Shown: positions 32,933-41,469 of the stretch, piece after piece
Layout of the letters: each line of letters opens with the position of its first letter
Position numbering within the stretch: the first letter of the stretch is position 1
Origin: Halobacteriovoraceae bacterium
GTDB lineage: Bacteria > Bdellovibrionota > Bacteriovoracia > Bacteriovoracales > Bacteriovoracaceae
Assembly: GCA_002718735.1 (NCBI GenBank)
Contig: PBFR01000021.1
Location: forward strand, 13,245-77,244
Direction: 5' to 3'
DNA length: 64,000 bases
Notes under the pieces: generated by a model
What the model was told of the DNA's origin: nothing
The model's input: the letters and a program-made list of their open reading frames with translations, nothing else
Databases searched by the model: none
Position numbers and translations under genes: made by a program

Positions 32933-34174
32933 TTATGCTTCGTATTTTTTGAATAGAGTGGTGGAGTTGGTTCCGCCAAAGCCAAATGAGTTGTTAAGAG
33001 CGAATTGGATGTCTCTCTTTTTTGCTTCATTTGGAACATAGTTTAGATCGCAGTTCTCGTCTTGGTTTTCAAGGTTAATCGTAGGAGCAAGAACTCCATC
33101 AACTAAACTCTTAACACATACTACAGACTCTAATCCACCTGCAGCTCCAAGAAGGTGCCCAGTCATAGACTTTGTTGAACTAACATCAATGTTTTTAGCG
33201 TGATCGCCAAATACACTTTTTATAGCCTTGGTCTCAGCAACGTCTCCTACAGGAGTGCTTGTTCCGTGAGCGTTGATGTAGTCTATTTCTTCTTTTTTAA
33301 CTCCGGCCATATCAAGAGCTTGCTGCATGCAAGGAATAGTTCCTTCACCCTCTGGATGAGGAGCTGTGATATGGTAAGCGTCAGCAGTCGCTCCAAAACC
33401 CACAACTTCGGCTAGGATCTTGGCGCCTCTTGCTTTTGCTTTTTCAAGGTTTTCAAGAATTAGAATCCCTGCACCTTCTCCCATAACAAATCCATCTCTG
33501 TCTTTATCAAAAGGTCTGGATGCTTTTGTAGGGTCATCATTTCTTTTGCTTAACGCTTTCATATTGTTAAAGCCAGCAAACGGAAGTCCTGTAAGAACGG
33601 CCTCAGATCCACCGACAACCATGGCATCATGACGTCCAAGCATAATCTCTGTGGCACCAGCTCCAAGAGCGTGGGCTGCAGACGCACATGCGCTTGATAC
33701 AGTATAATTAACACCCTTGAAATTATACTTCATACTAATTTTACCAGTTGCCATGTTTGGAATGAACGAAGGAATGAAAAAAGGAGATACCCTTCTTGGA
33801 CCCCTGTTCCAGTAAGTTTGTGTTGTTGACTCCATAAAAGGAAAGCCGCCAAGGCCCGTGCCTAAAATAGCTCCAATTCTTAATGGGTCAAATTTTTCTT
33901 CAAGAAGTCCAGACTGCTTAAGAGCTTCATCAGTACAGTGAAGTCCAAAGTGGATAAAGCGATCATATCTTGATTGCTCTTTTGCCTCTAAAAGATCTTC
34001 TGAGATTTCAAAGTTTTTGACTTGGCCTGCAATGCGAATAGGCCACATATTTTCATCAACATTTTCAAGTGTTGAGATACCGCTCTTTCCAGCGATTAGA
34101 TTGGACCAAACCTCTTCAAGGTTGTTCCCTGCGCCACACATAGCGCTTATTCCTGTCACAGCTACACGATTCAT
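32933..34174 (-). CDS. fabF: 3-oxoacyl-[acyl-carrier-protein] synthase II
   Basis: Condensing enzyme that elongates acyl-ACP with malonyl-ACP. The 413 residues show the nucleophile in VSSACASAAHALGAG (about residue 163), the catalytic histidines in INAHGTSTPVGD and STKSMTGHLLGAAG, and the NNSFGFGGTN C-terminus. GGAG stands 7 bases before the ATG. It follows acpP on the minus strand but is separated from it by an intrinsic terminator at 34221-34247, so its expression depends on read-through. Confidence 0.97.
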   Translation of the reverse strand: MNRVAVTGISAMCGAGNNLEEVWSNLIAGKSGISTLENVDENMWPIRIAGQVKNFEISEDLLEAKEQSRYDRFIHFGLHCTDEALKQSGLLEEKFDPLRIGAILGTGLGGFPFMESTTQTYWNRGPRRVSPFFIPSFIPNMATGKISMKYNFKGVNYTVSSACASAAHALGAGATEIMLGRHDAMVVGGSEAVLTGLPFAGFNNMKALSKRNDDPTKASRPFDKDRDGFVMGEGAGILILENLEKAKARGAKILAEVVGFGATADAYHITAPHPEGEGTIPCMQQALDMAGVKKEEIDYINAHGTSTPVGDVAETKAIKSVFGDHAKNIDVSSTKSMTGHLLGAAGGLESVVCVKSLVDGVLAPTINLENQDENCDLNYVPNEAKKRDIQFALNNSFGFGGTNSTTLFKKYEA

Positions 34175-34220
34175 AATTGCTCCTTGCCGTAAGACGAAGA
34201 TTTATAATGAAGCCGCTTAT

Positions 34221-34247
34221 AAAAAAAAGGCCTCCGATAAGGAGGCC
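34221..34247 (-). terminator. Strong intrinsic terminator between acpP and fabF
   Basis: Read on the minus strand, GGCCTCC-TTATC-GGAGGCC forms a 7-bp all-GC-rich stem followed by eight Ts (complement of A8 at 34221-34228). It lies 10 bases after the acpP stop. It should end most acpP transcripts and leave acyl carrier protein more abundant than FabF. Confidence 0.85.
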
Positions 34248-34256
34248 GTCGGATTT

Positions 34257-34490
34257 TTAGTTTGCGTTGCTTTTCAAGAAGTTTGTTACGTCGTTGATCG
34301 TCTTCAACTCTTCCGTCTTGTCTTCCGGAATTTCTACGCCAAATTCTTCTTCCATCTTCATCATCATTTCAACCATATCTAGAGAGTCTAGGTTTAGGTC
34401 GTCAACGAAGTTAGTTTCACCTTTAATATTGCCAGCTTCTACTTTTGTTGCGTCACTTACAATTTTGATAACTTTTTCTTGCATTTCCAT
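34257..34490 (-). CDS. acpP: Acyl carrier protein
   Basis: A small acidic carrier of 77 residues. The phosphopantetheine serine lies in FVDDLNLDSLDMVEMMMKMEEEF (DSL motif, about residue 37). GGAGG is 5 bases before ATG 34490, so the longer frame starting with TTG at 34502 is not used. It sits between fabG and fabF, the usual order, and is followed by a strong terminator. Confidence 0.97.
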   Translation of the reverse strand: MEMQEKVIKIVSDATKVEAGNIKGETNFVDDLNLDSLDMVEMMMKMEEEFGVEIPEDKTEELKTINDVTNFLKSNAN

Positions 34491-34521
34491 TATATCCTCC
34501 AAAAATTTATCGTTATTCTAA

Positions 34522-35283
34522 TTAAATATATAGACCACCGTCAACCTTAATAACCTCTCCTGTAATATATCTTGAGGCCTGGCTCAAAAGAAAAAGAGTA
34601 AGGTTTGAAACATCCTCAGAAGAGCCAAAATCTCCCATTGGGATTGACTTTTGGTACTCCTCACGCGCCTTGTCTGAAAGCTCGTCAGTCATCTGTGTCG
34701 CAATAAAACCAGGACACACTGCGTTGCAACGAATATTTCTAGAAGCTAGTTCCTTTGCAAATGACTTAGTGTACCCAATTAGGCCAGCTTTTGAGGCTGC
34801 ATAAACAGATTGTGACACGTTACCCATAAGTCCAACGATACTGCTCATGTTAACCACAGAAACATCTTTTGCTCTAAGGAAGTTTCTGCTCAAATGATTT
34901 GTAAGCATCATTGTAGCTTTAAGATTAACTCCCAGAATGGAGTCTATATCTTCAGACTTAACTCTCATTACAAGTTGGTCTTTTGAGATTCCAGCATTAT
35001 TAACTAGCCCTGAGATGTTTCCATTTTCTTTGATGAAGGCGTCAATTGATTCCTTCATTTTATCATAATCAGTGATGTCAAAGTTTAGAGCACTTACTTT
35101 ACTTGCTCCACATGCCTCAAGCTCTTCTTTAAGAGCAGCTGCTTTTGTTTCATCACCTCTATAGTTAAAAACTACATGAGCTTTTTGAGCGGCCAGTGCC
35201 TTGGCAATTGAGTTTCCAATCCCTCTAGAAGCCCCTGTCACTAAAACAATTTTGTTCTCTAGGTCCGAATAAATAGGTGTCAT
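34522..35283 (-). CDS. fabG: 3-oxoacyl-[acyl-carrier-protein] reductase
   Basis: Short-chain dehydrogenase using NADPH to reduce 3-oxoacyl-ACP. 253 residues: TGASRGIGNSIA nucleotide-binding loop (about residues 16-27), NNAGI, the catalytic Ser in VVNMSSIVGLMGN, YAASKAGLIG (Tyr and Lys), and VDGGLYI at the C-terminus. Its ATG overlaps the fabD stop (ATGA), indicating coupled translation, and acpP follows 31 bases after its stop. Confidence 0.96.
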   Translation of the reverse strand: MTPIYSDLENKIVLVTGASRGIGNSIAKALAAQKAHVVFNYRGDETKAAALKEELEACGASKVSALNFDITDYDKMKESIDAFIKENGNISGLVNNAGISKDQLVMRVKSEDIDSILGVNLKATMMLTNHLSRNFLRAKDVSVVNMSSIVGLMGNVSQSVYAASKAGLIGYTKSFAKELASRNIRCNAVCPGFIATQMTDELSDKAREEYQKSIPMGDFGSSEDVSNLTLFLLSQASRYITGEVIKVDGGLYI

Positions 35284-36230
35284 GCTAAAAACTCCTTCAA
35301 TCCTTCAAATCCAGCTTCAGAATCAAGCGTGTAAGTTTTGAAGTTCTTATTTATCTTTTTATTTAATCCTGTCAAAACCTTGCCTGGACCGACTTCAATA
35401 AATACCGTGTCTTCAGGAAGTTTCTCAATACTTTGTGACCACAATACTGATCCGCATACTTGTTTAACCAAATTGTCCTTAATAAGTTTACCGTCAGTAC
35501 CTTTGGAGTACTCTTTGGCATCAATGTTTGCCACATATGGAATTTCATTTGACTTAAACTCAATAGATTCTAGGTGAGCTGAAAGCTTTTCCTCGGCAGG
35601 CTTCATTAGTGAACTGTGAAATGGAGCGGAGACCTTTAAAGGAATTGCCATCTGCTTTCCTTCATAATTCTCCTTAAGCCATGCAACTGCTTTGTCACAA
35701 GCTTCAGAATGACCTGAAATAACAGTTTGTCCTGGCTCGTTAAAGTTTGCAGGCATCACCTTTTCTGAATCTGTGGATACCGCTTCACAAGCTTTTTGAA
35801 CTTCTTCTTTTGGAACTCTTAAGATCGCATACATTTTGCCATCACCTGGAGCAACGGCCTCTTGCATGTACTTGCCTCTAAGTTGAACTGCTTTAACAGC
35901 GTCTTTGAAATCAATTGCACCAGTTGCGGCCAGCGCCGCATATTCACCAACTGAGTGACCAAGCACTCTTTCAACTTCAATCCCTTCTTTATCCAAAAAG
36001 GTTTTAAGACCCTTAAATAAAGCGTATGAGTGAGTAACAATACTTGGCTGAGTGAACTCTGTAAGTTTAAGCTTGTCCTCAGGGCCTTCAAACATTAAGC
36101 CTGTAATTGAAAAATCAAATGCGGAATCTGCATTTTCAAAAACTTCTTTGCACTCAGGAAGCTCGGTTAAGTTCTTGCCCATTCCTACGTACTGGGAGCC
36201 TTGACCTGGAAAAATAAGAGTTACTTTCAT
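35280..36230 (-). CDS. fabD: Malonyl-CoA:ACP transacylase
   Basis: Transfers malonyl from CoA to acyl carrier protein. 316 residues with IFPGQGSQYVGMG at the N-terminus, the nucleophilic serine in VLGHSVGEYAALAA (about residue 96), and the catalytic histidine in KVSAPFHSSLM. A GGAG ribosome site precedes the ATG. It follows fabH by 9 bases and overlaps fabG by 4. Its length is normal. Confidence 0.96.
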   Translation of the reverse strand: MKVTLIFPGQGSQYVGMGKNLTELPECKEVFENADSAFDFSITGLMFEGPEDKLKLTEFTQPSIVTHSYALFKGLKTFLDKEGIEVERVLGHSVGEYAALAATGAIDFKDAVKAVQLRGKYMQEAVAPGDGKMYAILRVPKEEVQKACEAVSTDSEKVMPANFNEPGQTVISGHSEACDKAVAWLKENYEGKQMAIPLKVSAPFHSSLMKPAEEKLSAHLESIEFKSNEIPYVANIDAKEYSKGTDGKLIKDNLVKQVCGSVLWSQSIEKLPEDTVFIEVGPGKVLTGLNKKINKNFKTYTLDSEAGFEGLKEFLA

Positions 36231-36239
36231 ACGTTTCTC

Positions 36240-37241
36240 CTAAAATTGTAAAATTGCAGCACCGCTAGTTAGGCCAGCACCAAAGGCCGCAAGCATAACT
36301 TTTTGACCTCTTTTGATTCTTCCATCCATTACAGCTTCATGCATTGCTGTAGGAATTGTTGCTGAAGATGTGTTGGCATATTTTTGAACGTTAGTGATTA
36401 CTCTCTCACTTGGAAAATCCAAAAGTTTTCCAACTGTCTCAATAATTCTTAAGTTTGCTTGGTGAGGAATAAACCAATCAATATCGTCATTTGTAAGCCC
36501 ATTTCTCTTTAGGAGAGTAGAGCAGTGGCTGGCCATGGTTTTAACAGCATTTTTAAATACTACTTGCCCGTCCATAGTGATGTATTGCTCTTTATTATTT
36601 AGAATTTCATGAGTAATAGGTGACATTGCCGCACCATTTGGCATAGCAAGTGCCATTCTCTTTGAAGAGTCACTTCCAAGGATGCTGTCTAAAATAAATG
36701 ATTCACTATCTTCATCCTGAGCCTCAAGAGCTGTTACGCCAGAGCCGTCTCCAAAAAGAACACAAGTGCTTCTGTCTTCCCAGTTGTTAAAACCAGATGC
36801 CATCTCAGTTCCTACAAGAAGAATCTTCTTATAAACACCTGTTTGAATTAGAGAGTTTGCCATTTGAAGGCCATATAGCCAGCCTGTACAGGCCGCATTT
36901 ACATCAAGGCATGCACAGTTATTTGTAATCCCAAGAGCTGCTTGAAGCATACTTGCGGTGTTTGGTAGCATCATGTCCGGGATAGTTGTTGCAAAAAGAA
37001 TGCACTCAACCTCATCAACTTCCCAACCAGCATTTTTAATCGCTTCTCTTGCAGCTCTCTCGGCCATGCCACTTGGGTGCTCGCCCTTGGCCAAATCCGA
37101 AATTCTTCTTTCTTTAATTCCTGTTCTTTGAGTGATCCACTCATCAGAAGTGTCAACTGTCTTTGAGAGTTCGTCGTTAGTGAGTACTTTTTCGGGATGG
37201 TATTTTCCAGTTCCCTGGATTTTTGTCTTATAAAGCTTCAT
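36240..37241 (-). CDS. fabH: 3-oxoacyl-[acyl-carrier-protein] synthase III
   Basis: Initiates fatty-acid synthesis by condensing acyl-CoA with malonyl-ACP. 333 residues: WITQRTGIKERRI, catalytic cysteine in VNAACTGWLYGLQ (about residue 118), histidine in FIPHQANLRIIE and asparagine in YANTSSATIP, and a GAGLTSGA C-terminus. It starts 119 bases after rpmF, with a strong terminator in between, so part of its expression may come from read-through or a promoter just after the terminator. Confidence 0.96.
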   Translation of the reverse strand: MKLYKTKIQGTGKYHPEKVLTNDELSKTVDTSDEWITQRTGIKERRISDLAKGEHPSGMAERAAREAIKNAGWEVDEVECILFATTIPDMMLPNTASMLQAALGITNNCACLDVNAACTGWLYGLQMANSLIQTGVYKKILLVGTEMASGFNNWEDRSTCVLFGDGSGVTALEAQDEDSESFILDSILGSDSSKRMALAMPNGAAMSPITHEILNNKEQYITMDGQVVFKNAVKTMASHCSTLLKRNGLTNDDIDWFIPHQANLRIIETVGKLLDFPSERVITNVQKYANTSSATIPTAMHEAVMDGRIKRGQKVMLAAFGAGLTSGAAILQF

Positions 37242-37264
37242 GGTGAATCCTTGGCGTTGTTTCC

Positions 37265-37302
37265 AAAAAAAATGCCATCAACTAATAAGATTAATTGATG
37301 GC
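37265..37302 (-). terminator. Strong intrinsic terminator between rpmF and fabH
   Basis: On the minus strand GCCATCAA and TTGATGGC form an 8-bp stem that can continue through a wobble pair and four further pairs to a 3-base loop. It is followed by ATTTTTTTT (complement of 37265-37273). It lies about 59 bases after the rpmF stop and 24 bases before the fabH start. Confidence 0.85.
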
Positions 37303-37360
37303 GCAAAATTTATTTTTGAATTTAACCAAAGGACGTTTTTAACGTCAAACGAAAATCTAA

Positions 37361-37573
37361 TTACTCAGCAGTTTCTTCTTCGTCTGCTTTTACTTTGATT
37401 TCGAATACTTGCTTACCTTTGTATGTTCCACAACTAGGGCATGCGTGATTCGGCATAGTTAGGTCACCACAGTTAGGACAAGACATTGGATGCTTTCTGT
37501 ACTCTTTATGATGTTGACCGGCTCTTCTAAGGCCTTTTCTTGATACTGATGTTTTCTTCTTAGGAACTGCCAC
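37361..37573 (-). CDS. rpmF: 50S ribosomal protein L32
   Basis: A zinc-ribbon ribosomal protein of about 70 residues: AVPKKKTSVSRKGLRRAGQHHK at the N-terminus and CPNCGDLTMPNHACPSCGTYKG carrying four zinc cysteines, then an acidic tail longer than usual (KVKADEEETAE). The true start is GTG 37573 with GGAGG 5 bases upstream; the longer frame reads through that ribosome site. The order DUF177-rpmF-fabH is conserved in many bacteria. Confidence 0.97.
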   Translation of the reverse strand: MAVPKKKTSVSRKGLRRAGQHHKEYRKHPMSCPNCGDLTMPNHACPSCGTYKGKQVFEIKVKADEEETAE

Positions 37574-37668
37574 GATATCCTCCAAATATGTATTATATCT
37601 TTTTAATCAAAAATTTAAGACTAACTATGTAATATAAATACTGCCTAATGCCAATAGTTTTCTTAAAT

Positions 37669-38217
37669 TTATTGTTTAGTATTATTGCTGTCATCCGCAT
37701 ATTCCAACGGAGTGTCGTGGCATGCCACGGGATACTCGTTGATATTTAAGAAGATTACCTCATGGACCATCTCCTTCATATCTGCGCGATTTAATTCGTA
37801 AAAATGCAAGTCGTACATTTCATTTTCGACAAATAGCTCTACAGTGTCCGCATATTCGTCTTCTTCAGCAAAGATGTTCTCAATGAAAACGGCCTTAAAT
37901 TCAGCTTCTACTTGATCCTTCATCTCTTGAAGAGTTCTTACGCACTCAGTAACAAATTCTGCTTCAACTTTACCGCTTGCCAGTAAAATCGGTCCAAAAG
38001 TAGGGTTGTTCTTTTTCTTAAGTTCAATTGTAAGGCTAATGTTGGTTTCACCCAAGTAATCTTCTGGATTTCTTGAAGTCGCTTTCTCATTAAGCTCCAT
38101 CAACAGTTCACGAACCCACTCTTCAGACTGGTTTAAGTTGAAAGTGTAACTCCTATCGGGAGCTAGTTGTGTTAAATTAACTTTTGCGTCTAAACTATTT
38201 TCTGTATGCTGATGCAT
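37669..38217 (-). CDS. DUF177 (YceD-like) protein
   Basis: A 182-residue acidic cytoplasmic protein. Its place directly before rpmF, the size, and the pattern of two beta-rich parts joined by a Cys-containing segment (LASGKVEAEFVTECVRTLQEM), then an acidic insert and a C-terminal PVACHDTPLEYADD fit DUF177/YceD, linked in E. coli to 23S rRNA accumulation. ATG 38217 has GAGG 6 bases upstream and is preferred over the 38256 start. It is divergent from aroK. Sequence resemblance is modest; context carries the call. Confidence 0.75.
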   Translation of the reverse strand: MHQHTENSLDAKVNLTQLAPDRSYTFNLNQSEEWVRELLMELNEKATSRNPEDYLGETNISLTIELKKKNNPTFGPILLASGKVEAEFVTECVRTLQEMKDQVEAEFKAVFIENIFAEEDEYADTVELFVENEMYDLHFYELNRADMKEMVHEVIFLNINEYPVACHDTPLEYADDSNNTKQ

Positions 38218-38281
38218 AGTTACCTCATTAAAAACTAATAGCGACTTATAACGCAATGTGATTAAAGTGAAAAGGTTTGAA

Positions 38282-38737
38282 ATGAATTATTTTCTCTGTG
38301 GCTTCTCTGGAGCAGGTAAAAGCCAGTATTTAAAAGAACTTAGAGAATCTGAACAGTATAAGAATTACCTGTTTTTTGACTTGGATGACTACATATTTTC
38401 AAAATTGCATGGATACTCAGGGCTTGGTGAGGCCATTGAAGACAAAGGTTGGGAGTGGTTTCGCTCTACAGAGCAAGATTGTCTTATGGAGCTTTTTGAT
38501 AAAGAGAATGTTTGGGTGGCACTAGGTGGAGGGACTCTTAATAATGAGCTTATTAAAAAGTTAAAGAATATGAACTCCGTAAAAGGTTTTTGGCTAAATA
38601 CCGATTTCGAAACCTGCTGGGGCAGAATTGAAGGGGATTCTAATCGGCCGTTGGTTAAGAAAGGAAAACAAGCACTTAGAGAGCTTTACCTTGAAAGAGA
38701 GCCCCTCTATAAAAATTTTGAAAAGATCTTTCCTTAA
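38282..38737 (+). CDS. aroK: Shikimate kinase
   Basis: Phosphorylates shikimate at the 3-hydroxyl with ATP. 151 residues, somewhat short: Walker A CGFSGAGKSQ at the very N-terminus, FDLDDYI (the DxD substrate/Mg site), WFRSTEQDCL (FRxxE), VALGGGTL (GGG shikimate loop) and SNRPLV (lid arginine region). ATG 38282 follows AAAAGG; the frame to 38258 would add residues ahead of the beta1 strand and is less likely. It starts 64 bases from the divergent DUF177 gene. Confidence 0.88.
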   Translation: MNYFLCGFSGAGKSQYLKELRESEQYKNYLFFDLDDYIFSKLHGYSGLGEAIEDKGWEWFRSTEQDCLMELFDKENVWVALGGGTLNNELIKKLKNMNSVKGFWLNTDFETCWGRIEGDSNRPLVKKGKQALRELYLEREPLYKNFEKIFP

Positions 38738-38829
38738 AGACATTGGTAAATGCCGACAACCCTTGTCAGATGGTGTGACACAGTGACATAATATCTGAAA
38801 TGGAACGCCTCGGCATCTAAGGAGTGGAT

Positions 38830-40275
38830 ATGCAGGCAGATAATACATCTACAATTTTCAATAAATTCGAAGTGGCCTTGCTTATAGAAGACATTCATGA
38901 GGCCAAGGAAGTTTCTGACGCTTTAAGAAATATGGGTATCTATGCCCACTACTATAGTAACCTGGATGAGTTCTGGGTTGCTGCGAATGCTCAGACTCCT
39001 GATTTTCTTTTAGTAGATGTGAAGAGGATGTCTCAAGGCAATTTGCTTTTTAAGAACCACTCAAAAGTTAAAAATGGTACCCTTAAATTTGGCTTCTTCT
39101 ACACTAAGTCTTCCAAAATATTGGTCAATTCAACTTTTGGATTGGGTCATTATGGACTGGTAACTTCTGAACTTGATCTAACGGGACAATTGAGGTCAAT
39201 GCTTGAAAAACTGGCCAGCGAAGTTGAAAACGACCTGGAGAAAAAGAAACTCCAGGAAAGAGTGCAAAGGCTTCAGACTAGAGCAAATAAAGTAATGGAA
39301 GACGCTGGCAAGAGTTTTAAATTTCAAAATCAATTTTCAAAAATGATGGAAGTCTCCAGCCGGCTAGGAACACCAAAAACTCAAGATGAGTTCGTCAATA
39401 ACTTGATGTCTTTAATGAGCGAGTGGGAAGCATGCGAGCGCTATGGAATTTACACCCTTAATTCAAGTGATCAAAAACTTGTGTCTCCAAAGTTTATTAA
39501 GCCAAATTATGAAAAACTTCCAGAGCTTTGGCTTACAAGGCCAGGAGATAAGGGAATTGAAGAGTACGCAGTAGATATGGCATGCGAAGTTGCTTTTGAT
39601 CTTTTTGATCACGAAGCCAGGGCAATCTTTGTTAGAGGAATTAGAAATAATCCTGAAATCATTCTTATTGCAAAATTTAACGAAGAAGAAATGAATGGTT
39701 TTGCTTGGGATTTATTTGAAGAGAGACTCTCGCATAGACTTTCTATTTTGATGCATAAATCTAATAACGCATCACAGGTTACCAAGAGACAGATGAGTGC
39801 TTGGGAAGCCTTCAACTATTTAGACGATATGCATTTTCATCAAGCAAATACTGAACACCGTTTGGTGGATGTGAATCTTTCAAACCTTGTAAACAAGATT
39901 AAAGAGAAGAATAGCAATCGATTCTATTGGAAGTCGTTTTGTGCCGATTTTATTAATGAGGTTGAATCATGCCTCTCTGGCGATTTTAGGCTTTCAATGT
40001 ATGGAGCTGAAAGACTAATGGTATTCATGGATAAAAGATACATCGAAGAGGACTACCAAAGGCTTAAGGCCGTCACTGGAGATTTTCAGTTTTGGAGATA
40101 TTTCCAAGATACTTCAAGTGTGATGACAACTGCAATGAGACCAGAAGTTAACATTTTAGCTCCAAGTTCAGTCAATTATTTGAGACAAGCGAATACTGAA
40201 GTTGTCTCGGCCCCTGTGTCCACTCACCTGAAAAGAGCAGTTAGAGGAAAAAGGGAAAGAGTGCTAGATGCATGA
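38830..40275 (+). CDS. Receiver-domain protein with coiled coil and unknown C-terminal region
   Basis: The 481-residue protein has an N-terminal receiver-like domain (residues about 12-130): acidic pair in LLIEDIHEA (E20, D21), candidate phospho-aspartate D63 in FLLVDVKRM, and T92 in FGFFYTKSS. The usual beta5 lysine is not visible. A coiled-coil helix (VENDLEKKKLQERVQRLQ, about 135-165) follows, then about 300 residues with no recognised enzymatic or DNA-binding motif. GAG lies 6 bases before ATG 38830. Its stop overlaps the alr ATG (ATGA), so the two are co-translated. Output unknown. Confidence 0.65.
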   Translation: MQADNTSTIFNKFEVALLIEDIHEAKEVSDALRNMGIYAHYYSNLDEFWVAANAQTPDFLLVDVKRMSQGNLLFKNHSKVKNGTLKFGFFYTKSSKILVNSTFGLGHYGLVTSELDLTGQLRSMLEKLASEVENDLEKKKLQERVQRLQTRANKVMEDAGKSFKFQNQFSKMMEVSSRLGTPKTQDEFVNNLMSLMSEWEACERYGIYTLNSSDQKLVSPKFIKPNYEKLPELWLTRPGDKGIEEYAVDMACEVAFDLFDHEARAIFVRGIRNNPEIILIAKFNEEEMNGFAWDLFEERLSHRLSILMHKSNNASQVTKRQMSAWEAFNYLDDMHFHQANTEHRLVDVNLSNLVNKIKEKNSNRFYWKSFCADFINEVESCLSGDFRLSMYGAERLMVFMDKRYIEEDYQRLKAVTGDFQFWRYFQDTSSVMTTAMRPEVNILAPSSVNYLRQANTEVVSAPVSTHLKRAVRGKRERVLDA

Positions 40276-41390
40276 GATTTCGCTCTGAACTTGAAATTGA
40301 CTTTAGAATTCTAAAAGAAAATTTTGAACTCTTAAGAGATAGAGCTCCTTCCAATAAAGTCGTTTTTATGGTCAAAGCAAATGCTTATGGCCATGGACTT
40401 TTAGAATGTTCCAAATTTGCTTCAGAGGAATTGAATGTGGACTCTCTTGGCGTGGCAAGTCTTGGAGAGGCCCTACACTTGCGAAAGTCCCTTCCGTCTA
40501 TGAGTACTGACATAATGGTTTTAAGTGACACTGGAATGGTGTTTGATCATGTTCGAGAATTGTATCTTGACTACAATATTTCACCTGTACTTTCCTCAAT
40601 TGAAGACTTGCAAGATTTTTTGCAAGACAAACGGTTTCGTAATGCTCCTGTCTTCTTAAAAGTTAATACGGGGATGAATAGACTCGGTATCCTTCCTACA
40701 GAAGTGGAGAAGGCATGTAGTTTGTTAAATGCCTATGGCAGAAGGTCTATTGAGCACCTTTTGACCCACTTTGCATGTTCTTATAAAAGATTCAGGAAAG
40801 GGGACAAGACTGATAAACAATTAACTCTTTTTCAAAAAGTAAAAAAGCAGTTCTCTGAGGAAGGCATATCTATTGTGAAGACAAGTTGCTCCAATTCAGG
40901 AGCGATTGAGCAAGGAGTTGGTCTGGAAGAGTCACATGTTCGACCAGGACTTATGCTCTATGGCCCTGGCATAGGTCTCGAGGAGAGTGGCTGGGCCGGA
41001 AGAAGCATATCCTCTTTGAAAACATATGTTATAAAGTCTGAACCTATCAAAAAGGGAGCCCCTATTGGATATGGTGCTCATGTATGTCATGAGGATGGCA
41101 ATATAGTATTTCTTCCAATTGGTTATGGTGATGGAATGCTCACATATTATTCAAAGGCAGAAATTGAGATTGAAGGTGAGATCGGAAAGATCATGGGGCG
41201 TGTTAATATGGATATGGTTGCAATATGGTTCCCAAAAGACGCAAAAAGAAGCTTTCAGAGGGGTGAGATTGTTAAAATATGGGGTCATGACCGTTTCAGC
41301 GTCACCCGTTTGGCCATGGCCGCAAAAACTGTTCCGTATCAAGTCTTCACAGCCCTCAATCCCAGAGTTCCCAGAAAATATATAGTTTAA
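40272..41390 (+). CDS. alr: Alanine racemase
   Basis: PLP enzyme making D-alanine for peptidoglycan. 372 residues: MVKANAYGHG with PLP lysine K35, VNTGMNRLGI, HLLTHFACS, SCSNSGAIEQG, VRPGLMLYGPG, and IGYGAHVC with the second catalytic base (tyrosine), plus IGYGDGM and VNMDMVAI. Start ATG overlaps the stop of the receiver-coil gene. The C-terminal domain is intact. It precedes the mla genes by 79 bases. Confidence 0.95.
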   Translation: MRFRSELEIDFRILKENFELLRDRAPSNKVVFMVKANAYGHGLLECSKFASEELNVDSLGVASLGEALHLRKSLPSMSTDIMVLSDTGMVFDHVRELYLDYNISPVLSSIEDLQDFLQDKRFRNAPVFLKVNTGMNRLGILPTEVEKACSLLNAYGRRSIEHLLTHFACSYKRFRKGDKTDKQLTLFQKVKKQFSEEGISIVKTSCSNSGAIEQGVGLEESHVRPGLMLYGPGIGLEESGWAGRSISSLKTYVIKSEPIKKGAPIGYGAHVCHEDGNIVFLPIGYGDGMLTYYSKAEIEIEGEIGKIMGRVNMDMVAIWFPKDAKRSFQRGEIVKIWGHDRFSVTRLAMAAKTVPYQVFTALNPRVPRKYIV

Positions 41391-41469
41391 ATAAGTCGTT
41401 TTCATTGCTTTTTAATTTGTTTACAATTTAATTGATACACTTTTTTAAGTGATCAAATTAAGGATGATA

